DNA of 64,000 nucleotides from UBA6623 sp965248235 (GTDB lineage: Bacteria; Acidobacteriota; Terriglobia; Bryobacterales; UBA6623): assembly GCA_965248235.1 (NCBI GenBank), contig CBDFIU010000003.1, forward strand, positions 1,302,001 to 1,366,000, in the 5' to 3' direction. Position 1 is the stretch's first letter. Each line of letters starts with the position of its first letter. Of the stretch, positions 1 to 8,100 are shown one piece after another. The position numbers and the translations under genes were made by a program. Under the pieces are notes generated by a model that had not been told where the DNA came from, made no database searches, and saw nothing but the letters and a program-made list of their open reading frames with translations.

Positions 1-247
1 CGGTGTGCCGCTGCTTCTTCGGCAGCGCCTCATCCGACTAGAGAATCTGGTCGATGACGCCGGTGTAGGGATCCAGCCTGGGGCGTCGAATCGGCTTCTG
101 CCGCCGATAGCCCGGCGGCGCGGCGTAGCGCAGCATCTTGCGCACGGTCTCGCGCGCCAGCCCGAAACGCTGCGCCGCTTCTCTCTCGCTGACCCCTTCG
201 ACAAAGACCGCTCGGCTAACGCGTGCGTACAGCTCCACAGAGTACAT
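1..247 (-). pseudogene. istA: IS21-family transposase IstA, N-terminal fragment with in-frame stop
   Basis: Reading from an ATG at 247 (AGGAGG directly upstream) gives an IstA N-terminus: VELYARVSRAVFVEGVS, then a helix-turn-helix stretch (EAAQRFGLARETVRKML) and PPGYRR, as in IS21 transposases that make DNA nicks with the IstB helper. At 38-40 the frame meets TAG where the family normally has Glu (GVIDQIL, stop, SDEALPKKQRHT); one G-to-T change of GAG would explain it. The frame then stays open to the window edge. The rest of istA and istB lie outside. I treat it as an inactivated copy; the family call is firm. Confidence 0.75.
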
Positions 248-526
248 CCCTCCTGCATCACACAAAACACCCCAAGAATGTTTTATGAAATGCTGGCGGG
301 GCGGTCTAGTTTTGCTCCGCCACAACACGGCCGAACACCGCCGCCTTGTGGCCTATTTTCTCTCCGCCGGGCCGTGCGATTTGCGGACCCCGATGAGGTT
401 GGCTGAAAGCAATGAGCGGGCCGGAACGAAGACCGTGTTTCAGGTGCCCCTGAGTGCCGCATGGTTTTTGCCCCAGGGTTAGAGGGGGGGGACTCCCCAC
501 CGTTTGTCAAGTGCTGAGGAAGGGCG
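248..526. other. Intergenic, no gene seen
   Basis: About 280 bp between the IstA start and the left inverted repeat of the IS110 element. It probably holds the IS21 left end, but I cannot define that end. No open frame here has a ribosome-binding site or recognisable protein on either strand. Confidence 0.4.
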
Positions 527-560
527 GTACCCTTCCAGAGCGGCTGCCCAGCGCGGTAGT

Positions 561-1817
561 TCAAGCTGCCGCTTGGGCCGGCGGCTGACGACGGGCGGGG
601 TCATACAGGGTTCCCTGACGAAGCATGGCGCACAGCACGGCCAGAAGTCGGTCCGCAAGACCGCGCAACGCGCGCCCGTGAGAATGCCCTCGGCTGCGCA
701 ACTGATGGTAATGGTGACGACTGTGGGGGTCGTGTTGGATGCTCACTCTCGCCCAATGGTAGAGCGCGTTGCGTAAACGGTCATTGCAGCCGCGACGCAT
801 CAAGACGGCGATCTTTTTGCCACTGCGGCGCGTGATCGGGGCGCTGCCGCAGTAGGCTCGAAGAGCGGGGTAGTCTCGATGGGCGAGAGCCTGTGAGGCC
901 TCGGCCAGCATCGTGGCGGCGACGACACGTCCGACCCCGGGCAAGGAGAGGATGATCTCGACGTCGCGATGCTGGTGAGGATCCTCGTCGTCCTCGGACG
1001 GGGAAGCGAGTTGCTCCAGCAGGGTTTGGAGGCGCCTGGCCAGCTCGGTTCGCTGCTGGGCGATGAGTCGCAGATGAGGAATGAGTAGAAGAGCGTGTTC
1101 GCTCGCTGCGTCGGCCGTTCCGGCAGCAAGTTGGAATCCCGGCGCTCGCAGTTCGTTGACGATGTCGGCCGATTGGAGCCGGCGAATGCGGTGGGCGCGA
1201 AGCAACTTTTCGATTCGTGCCGGTTTCAGTCGACGAGCCTTTGCGGGGCTGGGAGCCAGTTCCAGCAGGGCCCAGAGCCAAGCTTCGTTGGCGGCTGGGG
1301 ACAAGCGCAAAAGCTGCGGGTAGTAGCGATAGAGTTGCTCGCGAAGTTGGCAGCTGTTGCGGTTGAAGCTGCTACGCAACTCATCGTCGAGACGAGTGAG
1401 GTCGCGCAGGCGCATCACGAGCGGGTCGTCGACCTCGATGGCATGGAAGCAATGCGGGTCGGTTCGCAGCGAGCAAGCCAAGACGAAAGCGTCACGGCAG
1501 TCGTCTTTGGCGCCGGCCGGGAAATGCCGGTCTCGGAAACGATCGAGTTGTTTCGGGTTAAGGAAGAAAGCCGAGAATCCCCGTTCGAGCAGCGTTTCGA
1601 CCAACGCGCCACGCGGGACTTCGATCGCGACCGCGATGGAAGCCGGCGGGCAGCCGGTCAACTCGAGCAGTTGATTGAGGAACTCGCCGACCGCCGAACC
1701 GGAATGAACGACGGTGCGTTCGTGAACGATCTCGCCCTGGGTGTCGAGCAGACAGATTTGATGGGCCTCGGTGGCCCAGTCGATACCGACGAAGAATTGA
1801 AATGCAGATGCAGACAA
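561..1817 (-). CDS. IS110-family DEDD transposase/recombinase
   Basis: About 418 residues, within the usual IS110 range. The N-terminal RuvC-like domain opens with FFVGIDWATEAHQ (first Asp at residue 13), followed by AIEVPRG and KDDCRDAF, which carry the other acidic residues. The C-terminal Transposase_20 part has LSLPGVGRVVAATMLAE and the YCGSAPITRRSGK segment containing the conserved serine. I chose a TTG start at 1817 because AAAGGAG lies six bases upstream (1824-1830); an ATG at 1955 would add residues that do not resemble the family. It appears intact. It should catalyse RNA-guided recombination of its own element. Confidence 0.85.
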   Translation of the reverse strand: MSASAFQFFVGIDWATEAHQICLLDTQGEIVHERTVVHSGSAVGEFLNQLLELTGCPPASIAVAIEVPRGALVETLLERGFSAFFLNPKQLDRFRDRHFPAGAKDDCRDAFVLACSLRTDPHCFHAIEVDDPLVMRLRDLTRLDDELRSSFNRNSCQLREQLYRYYPQLLRLSPAANEAWLWALLELAPSPAKARRLKPARIEKLLRAHRIRRLQSADIVNELRAPGFQLAAGTADAASEHALLLIPHLRLIAQQRTELARRLQTLLEQLASPSEDDEDPHQHRDVEIILSLPGVGRVVAATMLAEASQALAHRDYPALRAYCGSAPITRRSGKKIAVLMRRGCNDRLRNALYHWARVSIQHDPHSRHHYHQLRSRGHSHGRALRGLADRLLAVLCAMLRQGTLYDPARRQPPAQAAA

Positions 1818-1997
1818 GACAGACTCCTTTCGCCAGCCGCCGCAACCAACGGCACCCCTGTACTGGCGCTCGAACAAACGGCGCGAACTCCCCACTGGGC
1901 TTTCGGTTGCGGACCACACCGGGAGGGCGCAAGTCCCCCCCAGGCGTTCGATCACGCAGGGGGCGAAGGGCGCTCCTCTCGGGTGGCCGGTCTTCTA
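1818..1997 (-). ncRNA. Candidate bridge RNA region of the IS110 element
   Basis: Non-coding stretch between the inverted repeat and the transposase start, on the upstream side. In IS110-group elements this interval is transcribed as a bridge RNA with donor- and target-binding loops. Here the assignment rests on position only; I have not folded it or matched loop sequences to the element junction. Confidence 0.3.
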
Positions 1998-2147
1998 TGA
2001 ACTACCGCGCTGGGCAGCCACTCTGGAAGGGTACAGGGGCACAATTTCGGCTCAAGGTAGCGCGACGCCCCATTCCTCTATATGCCTCATTCCGCTGTGG
2101 TTATCCCCTGTGAATCGGCCCGCCCGCTTCCGACGCGGGAGAAAGGC

Positions 2148-2252
2148 GGGGACGAGAGCGACCCCCCCCAAACCGGGGGGGCATGTGACCTTGGATAGCG
2201 GCACTGAGGGGCGTGCCTCTATCCGGTCCCATGCGGGGTCGCTCTCGTCCTC
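2148..2252. repeat. 105-nt imperfect hairpin (about 38 base pairs)
   Basis: Three nested helices: 2148-2165 with 2235-2252 (18 pairs, one G-U), 2181-2190 with 2225-2234 (9 of 10), and 2193-2204 with 2213-2224 (11 of 12). The apical loop is TGAGGGGC. The only large asymmetry is a side insert at 2166-2180, itself a small CCCC/GGGG hairpin. It lies between the IS110 repeat and a small ORF starting at 2320. It could be a structured RNA, a MITE-like relic or an IS target site. I recognise no known RNA family. Confidence 0.6.
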
Positions 2253-2319
2253 ATTTATCGCTGCGGGAAGGCTTGGAACAGCCCCCAGGAGGGGGCGCTG
2301 AAAGAAGGGAGACGGACCT

Positions 2320-2538
2320 ATGAAATGGCGCGAGCTGGTCCCTTATTTGCGAGAGCTTTGGCACCGGCCCGATGAACTGGAAAAACCCGATCCTGGTTTT
2401 CGCCGTCCTGGGCTGGCTGGTCGTGCAAGGTTTCGTGCTGTTGGGCTGGGCCGGGTGGCGCGTGTTTCAAGGTTTGATGCTGTTGGGCTGGGCCGTGTTT
2501 CGCGTGTTCTCCCTCGCCCGCCAGGGAACCAGCGGTAG
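2320..2538 (+). CDS. Possible small ORF; overlapping frame encodes a hydrophobic repeat peptide
   Basis: An ATG at 2320 follows AAGGGAG at a workable distance and opens 72 codons (MKWRELVPYLRELWHRPDEL...). From about 2400 this frame looks like a shadow. The +1 frame from ATG 2372 instead gives a credible membrane peptide (MNWKNPILVFAVLGWLVV...) with a tandem LLGWAxxRVF motif. Either the two frames overlap or one gene has shifted frame near 2380. Unrecognised; weak evidence that either is expressed. Confidence 0.3.
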   Translation: MKWRELVPYLRELWHRPDELEKPDPGFRRPGLAGRARFRAVGLGRVARVSRFDAVGLGRVSRVLPRPPGNQR

Positions 2539-2650
2539 AAGGTGGTCTTCGAGATGCCCAACTTTGGGGTTGTGGGGTGCTGACTCCGGCCACCATTGTG
2601 CGGGGTGGAGATTTCGCCGGCCGGCGAGGCCCATGGCTCCCGCGCTCTCC
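2526..2650 (-). pseudogene. Transposase helix-turn-helix remnant
   Basis: The minus strand reads PKLGISKTTFYRWF, the recognition-helix signature of IS3/IS481-type transposases or integrases. It has no start and no catalytic domain. Too short to classify; it marks another eroded insertion beside the toxin gene. Confidence 0.35.
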
Positions 2651-2659
2651 GACCTGCGG

Positions 2660-3058
2660 TCAGTGCAACGTGTTGACCAGTGCTGCGTCGACGATTCTGC
2701 GATCCTGCGTCAACAGCGTCGCGCCGAATATTCGGGCGGTCGCCACGAGGATTCGGTCTGCTGGATCGCGTTGAAAGGAGTCGGGCAACGTGGCCAGCTC
2801 CGCCGCAATGGCCGGGGAGATGCCGTGCCGCCGCACCAGAGGCGGAGCCACCGCCTTGTCCAGCCACACCCGAAGGGGAATTGTTAGCTGGATGCGACCC
2901 AGGCTGTGCAATGTCGCCACTTCCCAGAGCGAAATATCAGATACCAGCAGCGGTGACTCTGCACTGGCTGACGCGACAACCTCCTGCTGGGCCGGTGAGA
3001 GCCGATTGCTGTCGTTGAGCCACCAGATCAGGATATGCGTGTCGAGCAGCGCCGTCAT
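2660..3058 (-). CDS. vapC: PIN-domain toxin, VapC-like
   Basis: A 132-residue PIN protein, the normal VapC length. The acidic metal-binding residues are in place: Asp6 (LLDTHILIWW), Glu46 (SLWEVATL), Asp98/Asp101 (DPADRILVATA) and Asp119 (LLTQDRRI). These proteins are Mg-dependent RNases that cut tRNA or rRNA when freed from the antitoxin. Its ATG overlaps the upstream antitoxin stop by four bases (ATGA), so the pair is translationally coupled. No damage seen. Confidence 0.85.
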   Translation of the reverse strand: MTALLDTHILIWWLNDSNRLSPAQQEVVASASAESPLLVSDISLWEVATLHSLGRIQLTIPLRVWLDKAVAPPLVRRHGISPAIAAELATLPDSFQRDPADRILVATARIFGATLLTQDRRIVDAALVNTLH

Positions 3059-3294
3059 GACCCGAGGCTTTCCCAGTATTCTTCCGGAACCGCCGGCTCA
3101 ACAATGTCGCCGGCCACAATGACGGTACCCTTGAGCTCCAACTGTGGATACTCGGCATGAGTTCGACTTGCGGGCAGCAACTCCGCCACAGGCCGACCGC
3201 GCTTCAGGATGACCAGCCGCTCTCCTGTAGCCTGCACGCGATCGAGGATAGCCAAGCATCGGGCCTTGAAGTCGGATGCGTTGATGGTTTCCAT
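3055..3294 (-). CDS. vapB: Phd/YefM-type antitoxin, VapB-like
   Basis: A 79-residue protein starting METINASDFKARCLAILDRV. The N-terminal half matches the Phd/YefM DNA-binding fold, with ERLVILKRGRPVAELLP as the typical strand region; the C-terminal half should bind the toxin. A longer upstream frame exists, but the ATG at 3294 fits the family and sits where transcription is predicted to begin. It is encoded directly before the PIN toxin with a 4-bp overlap, so it should repress its own operon and neutralise VapC. Confidence 0.8.
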   Translation of the reverse strand: METINASDFKARCLAILDRVQATGERLVILKRGRPVAELLPASRTHAEYPQLELKGTVIVAGDIVEPAVPEEYWESLGS

Positions 3295-3300
3295 ATGACT

Positions 3301-3329
3301 AGTATTGGAGACCAGGCAGATCATGTCAA
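3301..3329 (-). promoter_or_regulatory. Promoter of the vapBC operon, predicted leaderless
   Basis: On the minus strand: TTGACA (3324-3329), a 17-bp spacer, then AATACT (3301-3306). The antitoxin ATG begins seven bases after the -10 box, so the transcript should start at or next to the start codon. Confidence 0.55.
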
Positions 3330-3402
3330 GCCAAATGAAGCCGCTGCCCTGTGGCGTAGCCTCTGAGCAATCCGGGAGCGTTGGTTCTCCTTTTGGGGTT
3401 TG

Positions 3403-3435
3403 TGTGTTGACACATTTACTAAAAGACGGTAATGT
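3403..3435 (+). promoter_or_regulatory. parA promoter with overlapping palindrome, predicted leaderless
   Basis: TTGACA (3407-3412), a 17-bp spacer and TAATGT (3430-3435). The GTG start at 3442 falls where transcription should begin and no ribosome-binding site is present. The palindrome TGTGTTGACACA (3403-3414) covers the -35 box and is a candidate operator for autoregulation by the partition proteins. Confidence 0.55.
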
Positions 3436-3441
3436 TGTTTT

Positions 3442-4086
3442 GTGGTTATCTCTTTTCTTAATCAGAAGGGTGGTGTCGGCAAAACCACGCTGGCAGTGAA
3501 TGTCGCCGCTGGGTTGGCCCGCAACGGGCACAATGTCCTTTTGATCGACGCCGACAAGCAAGGATCCGCCTCTTCTTGGGCGAGCTTGCGCGAGGATACC
3601 GATTTCAAGGTGATCTCACTCGCCCGCGAAAACATGGCGCGGGATGCGATGAAACTAGCAGCCGACCACACCTACACCGTGATTGATGGCCCGCCACATG
3701 CTGAATCCATTGCTCGCTCGTGCATCGTAGCGTCTGACCTTGTCCTCGTGCCCATCGAACCAAGCGGCCTGTCTACTTGGGCCAGCGGTCTCACCGTCCA
3801 TCAGGTTCAGGAAGCACAGGAACTCAAAAACATCAAATGTGGTTTTGTGGTTTCTCGCAAAATAGGGAACACGGTTATCGGTCGCGAGATCCGCTCGATG
3901 GCTGCCGCGATGGGCATTCCGATCCTGGCAAACGAAATCGCCCAGCGAGTCGCATATGCCGAAAGCCTGACGATGGGCAAAATGATTTTTGAATGGGCAC
4001 CGGAAAGCCCTGCCGCGTGCGAGATTGAGAAGCTGACAAAGGAAATTCTAAGCTATGAGCAAGAAATCATTTCAGAGCGTTCCTAA
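3442..4086 (+). CDS. parA: ParA-family partition ATPase
   Basis: A 214-residue ATPase. It opens directly into the deviant Walker A motif KGGVGKTT (residues 9-16), followed by LLIDADKQGSASSW (Walker A') and YTVIDGPPH (Walker B). It lacks the long N-terminal DNA-binding region of P1-type ParA, so it fits the short type Ib class that drives plasmid segregation with a small ribbon-helix-helix partner. The next gene overlaps its 3' end by 32 bases and encodes such a partner. GTG at 3442 is the only start upstream of the P-loop. A partition cassette on a chromosomal contig points to an integrated plasmid or ICE. Confidence 0.85.
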   Translation: MVISFLNQKGGVGKTTLAVNVAAGLARNGHNVLLIDADKQGSASSWASLREDTDFKVISLARENMARDAMKLAADHTYTVIDGPPHAESIARSCIVASDLVLVPIEPSGLSTWASGLTVHQVQEAQELKNIKCGFVVSRKIGNTVIGREIRSMAAAMGIPILANEIAQRVAYAESLTMGKMIFEWAPESPAACEIEKLTKEILSYEQEIISERS

Positions 4087-4381
4087 GCCAAAATTACTTA
4101 CCGATGACGCACTGGAGTCCTTTGAAAAAGCGGGACCCGGCCACGGCCCGGCCCTTGAAGAACCTCCACGTAAGAACGTCAAGCAGGAGAAAACCAATGA
4201 GCCAACAAAACGGCTCAGTGTAGATGTGCCGGTCTCCGTCCATCGGCGTTTCAAGACAGCGTGTAGCGCAACCAGCCGCCAGATGGTCGCTGAGTTACGA
4301 CACTTGATTGAAGCCCGTATATTGGAACTTGAAAGTGAGATCGGAAGCGTCGGGCGGATCCCGACAACCCGCCCAAGATAG
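4055..4381 (+). CDS. Ribbon-helix-helix partition partner, ParG/ParB-like
   Basis: A 108-residue basic protein overlapping the end of parA. It has a disordered charged N-terminus (residues 1-48, KPKLLTDDALESFEKAG...), then a C-terminal ribbon-helix-helix unit: KRLSVDVPVSVHRRFKTAC as strand and helix A, RQMVAELRHLIEARILELE as helix B. This is the architecture of ParG-type centromere-binding proteins, which stimulate the ATPase through a flexible tail. I did not find centromere repeats nearby beyond the operator palindrome. Confidence 0.65.
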   Translation: MSKKSFQSVPKPKLLTDDALESFEKAGPGHGPALEEPPRKNVKQEKTNEPTKRLSVDVPVSVHRRFKTACSATSRQMVAELRHLIEARILELESEIGSVGRIPTTRPR

Positions 4382-4462
4382 ATGGCGGCACCGTTGACAC
4401 TGAAAAACGGCGCTCCCCTGGCTTGGCGCGGGAAATCGCTCGTGGAAAAGGATGGAGAAAAC

Positions 4463-4540
4463 ATGAACCCAAAACCCAATCTCTACACAACGGACCCGAC
4501 GGAGGACCCCTACGAGCACGGCGAGTTGGCCCTAGCGTAA
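4463..4540 (+). CDS. Possible 25-residue peptide
   Basis: The short frame MNPKPNLYTTDPTEDPYEHG... ends in TAA. It is preceded by AAGGATGGAG at a good distance and lies 81 bp after the RHH gene on the same strand. It may be the third gene of the partition operon or the start of a truncated gene. No homology recognised. Confidence 0.3.
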   Translation: MNPKPNLYTTDPTEDPYEHGELALA

Positions 4541-4945
4541 GTTTTCGTTCCAATGATTGTCGCGGGCCTATTTCAGGTCCACCGAGGTCCTGAGAACGCC
4601 TTCAGCGGCTTCTCTGGGCCTGTTTTTTCTGGCGATCAGACCCCAGAACCATGCCAGGGCCAAGATCAGCAGCTCCGACCCCAAGCTGTCGCCTTTCGCC
4701 TAAAAACTGCGACACGTCGAGCGCATCCCCTCCGACGGGATCGGTTCGCCCGATCGTCCCTCGATAGAATAGAGCTGTCGGGGAAATATCTTTCTCACCA
4801 CCTACCGGCTCCCAGAGTCCACTCACAAGCTCGCCGGACGCCCGGAAGCTGGCCCAAATCAAGCGTGTGGGTCGGGCTCCGACCGATAGCGAGTGACATC
4901 GATTGTTTCCGCTAGGTATCCGTAGAAAGATAGGATTCGGGCATC
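4541..4945. other. Intergenic, nothing supported
   Basis: About 400 bp with only unconvincing frames on both strands. One minus-strand frame around 4570-4700 ends in a hydrophobic stretch (LLILALAWFWGLIARKNR) that may be the tail of a lost membrane protein, but it has no start. Confidence 0.3.
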
Positions 4946-5040
4946 TTGATCCGCCAAACGATCAGCCACTACGAGATCCTCGGGATGCTCTGGCGGCGGC
5001 ATCGGTGTCGTGTATCGCGCTCAGGCGCAAAGCTCCTGTC
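4946..5040 (+). pseudogene. Relic of a serine/threonine protein kinase N-terminus
   Basis: From a TTG at 4946 the frame reads IRQTISHYEIL, the conserved opening of PknB-like kinases in this phylum. After a frame change near 4990 the sequence continues GGGIGVVYRAQ, the glycine-rich ATP loop. No kinase sequence follows. It is a frameshifted and truncated remnant lying directly upstream of the cytochrome-domain gene. Confidence 0.55.
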
Positions 5041-5142
5041 TCTACCCGCAACTCTTAGTTGGGTGATCGCCGGCTCTGGGAAGTGGCAGATCAGTTGACG
5101 ACCTTGTTGGAGTCAAAGGCACCGCATACACTGGTGGTAGCC

Positions 5143-8100
5143 ATGTCAACGGGAGTGATCGGTTTCCACAGGAAGATTCGCGGCGGCGAGCAAGCGCTTC
5201 TGCTGGTCGCGGCCCTGTCTTGTGCGGGCGCCCTGCCGCCGGCGACCGCTCAGCAGCGCGACTCGCTCAGCCCGGAAGAATCTCGGGAACACGCGCGCCG
5301 TATGGCGCGAGGCATCGAGTTGTTCAAGCAAGAGGTTCGGCCGCTCCTCGTTGAGCGCTGCCTTCCCTGCCACGGGGGCGGGCAAACCATGGGCGGATTC
5401 GATCTTGCCGACCGCGATTCCCTCGTCAACAGCGGCAAGATCAGCGAGACCCCTGCTGAGAGCCGTCTGCTCGAGCTTATCCGGCATCAGCAAGAACCGC
5501 ACATGCCGTTTCAGCAGGCGAAACTTCCCGGCGAAGCGATCGCCTCGATCGCCCGCTGGCTTGAGCTGGGTGCCCCGTACGACGATCCGCTCGTCGACAG
5601 GCCCCCGGAAGGGCCGCTGCAAGTCAGCGACGAACACCGCCGGTTCTGGTCGTTTCGCCCCCTGGCCCCAGACGCGACCTCCCGCCAAACGCCGACCGAG
5701 AATGGAGATTGGGCCGGCTCACCGATTGATCGCTTCATCTTGGAGAAACTCCGGGAGAAGGGGCTTACACCGAATCCGGCCGCCGACCGCCGGACCTTGA
5801 TCCGGCGAGCCTATCTGGATCTGTTGGGCCTGCCGCCGGCGCCGAGCGAGGTCGACGCATTTGTGAACGACACGTCCGCCGGCGCCTGGGAAGGCCTCAT
5901 CGATCGGCTGCTCGAGTCCCCGCACTACGGCGAGCGCTGGGCGCGCCATTGGATGGATATCGTGCGCTTTGCCGAGAGCTACGGTTTCGAGTCGGACTAC
6001 GACCGGCCCTACGCCTACCGTTACCGCGACTTTCTTATCCAAGCGCTCAACCAGGATATGCCCTATGACCAGTTCGTGCGCCGGCAACTTGCCGGCGACG
6101 AGCTGGCGCCGGATAGCCCGTTGGCGTTGGCGGCGACCGGCTTCCTCGGCGCGGGCGCGTTCCCTACGCAGATCACCGAGGCGGAGTTCGAAACCGCACG
6201 CTACGACGAGCTTGACGACATGATCGGCACGATGGGCACCGCCATGCTCGGTCTGACGGTAGGCTGCGCCCGCTGCCACGACCACAAGTACGACCCCATC
6301 CCGACGCGCGACTATTACCGCCTGGCCTCGGTTTTCGGCCGCACGATTCGCAGCGAGATCGACTACTTCCCCGATCAAGACGAGTACCGGCAAGCCAAGG
6401 CCGAATGGGAAGCTGAGCATTCGGCGCTCCAAGAGGAGCGCGCCGAATACGAGCGCCGGCACCTTGCGGGCCGTTTCGAGAGTTGGCTCGGCGACATCGC
6501 GCAAAACGGGCCCCCGTCGCTCCCCAGCGGCAAGAGTTGGCAAATCCTCGACCTCACCCAATTCCGGTCGAGCGGGGGAGCCGAGCTCGAAGAGGTCGAA
6601 GACGGCTCGATCCTAGCCATGGGCCCTAACCCTGAGTTCGACACGTACACGTTCATCGCCGAAACCGCCGCCCGGGGGATCACCTCGATTCGCGTCGAGG
6701 CGCTGGCCGATCCCTCGTTGCCGCATCATGGGCCCGGCCGCTCGCGCTCGGGGCGATTTCATCTCGGGATCATCCTCGTCAAGGTGCAGCCGCTCGCCGA
6801 CGAGCAGGTCGAACCTGTGGAGGCCGAGCTGGTCCGCGGGCGGGCCACGGCCGAACTCGACGACGACGCCGGTTCGGCGCAGAGCGCCCTGCGGGGCACC
6901 AACGTCACGATCGGTTGGACGCTGAGGCCATCGGGGGTCGGGGCGGACCAAGCCGGCGTGTTCGACTTCGCCGAGCCCGTCGGCTTCGAAGGAGGAACGC
7001 GCCTGATCGTCCAGCTGCGTTTCCACTACAACACGCAATATGCGATGGGTCGCACGCGTCTGTCGGTCTCGACGGCGGACCGGCCCGAAGCTAAGCCGGG
7101 AGGCGGCGTCCCTCAGCGAGTCGTCGAGGGCCTGGAAGCTCTGAAGAGTCGACGGCCGGGAGCCTTGAGCGCCGGCCAGCGCAGGGCGTTGTTCCGATGG
7201 TTCGCACGTTCCGACGAAGGCCGGCGCAAGCGCGACGCCGCGCTTGACGCGCACCGCTCAAAAAAGCCCCTCTCGCCGAAAACCAAGATCCAAGTCACCG
7301 GCGACGGCTTTCCGCTCCCGCGCCATGATGCTCGAGACCGAGGCTACCCGCATTTCTACAAGGAAACGCACTTCCTCGGCCGGGGCAATGCAAGCAACAA
7401 AAGCGGCGTCGCCCCGCCGGGGTTCCTTCAAGTATTCATGCCGAGCGGCCGCGACGAGACCCACTGGCGTGTCTCGGCGCCGCCGCTTTGGCAACGCGGC
7501 GGTTTCCGCCGTGCATCCCTAGCCCGCTGGATCACAGACGTCGAGGGCGCCGGAGCGCTGTTGGCGCGGGTCATCGTGAACCGCCTTTGGCATCACCACT
7601 TCGGCCGGGGGATCGTCGCCACCCCTAGCGATTTTGGAATGCAAGGCGCCCGCCCGACTCATCCTGAGCTGCTCGATTGGCTCGCGCGAGATCTTGTCGA
7701 TCACGGCTGGCGGCTTAAGCGCCTCCACAAAATGATCATGCTGAGCTCGACCTACCAGCAGAGCGCGCATCGTGACCCCGAGAAGGCCGACTCGGACATC
7801 GACAACCTTTACCGCTGGCGCTGGACTCCACGCCGGCTCGAGGCCGAAGCCGTGCGCGACTCGCTGCTTAAGGTGGCCGGCCTGCTCGATGAACGGATGT
7901 TCGGGCCGGGCTCGCTCGACGAGAAGATGCGCCGCCGCAGCATTTATTTCTTCATCAAACGCACCGAACTCATCCCTTCGATGATGCTGTTTGACTGGCC
8001 CGAGCACTTAGTCGGCATCGGGCGCCGCCCCTCCACGACGGTGGCGCCGCAAGCCTTGATGTTCCTCAACAGCCCCGAAGCCCGCCGCTACGCCGAGGGC

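Larger units (their letters stand above)
527..2034 (-). mobile_element. IS110-family insertion sequence with 37-bp inverted repeats
   Basis: One IS110-type transposase is enclosed by two 37-bp inverted repeats (527-563 and 1998-2034) that differ at one position. The left repeat includes the transposase stop codon. Classical IS110 members lack terminal inverted repeats and the IS1111 subgroup has short subterminal ones, so long repeats are unusual. No target duplication is apparent, as expected for this family. About 180 nt of non-coding DNA upstream of the transposase (1818-1997) is where IS110-group elements encode their bridge RNA. The true element ends may not coincide with the repeats. 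Confidence 0.7.

Noticed and set aside
2148..2252. Integron attC site interpretation of the hairpin
   Set aside because: No RYYYAAC/GTTRRRY core sites at the ends and no integron integrase nearby.
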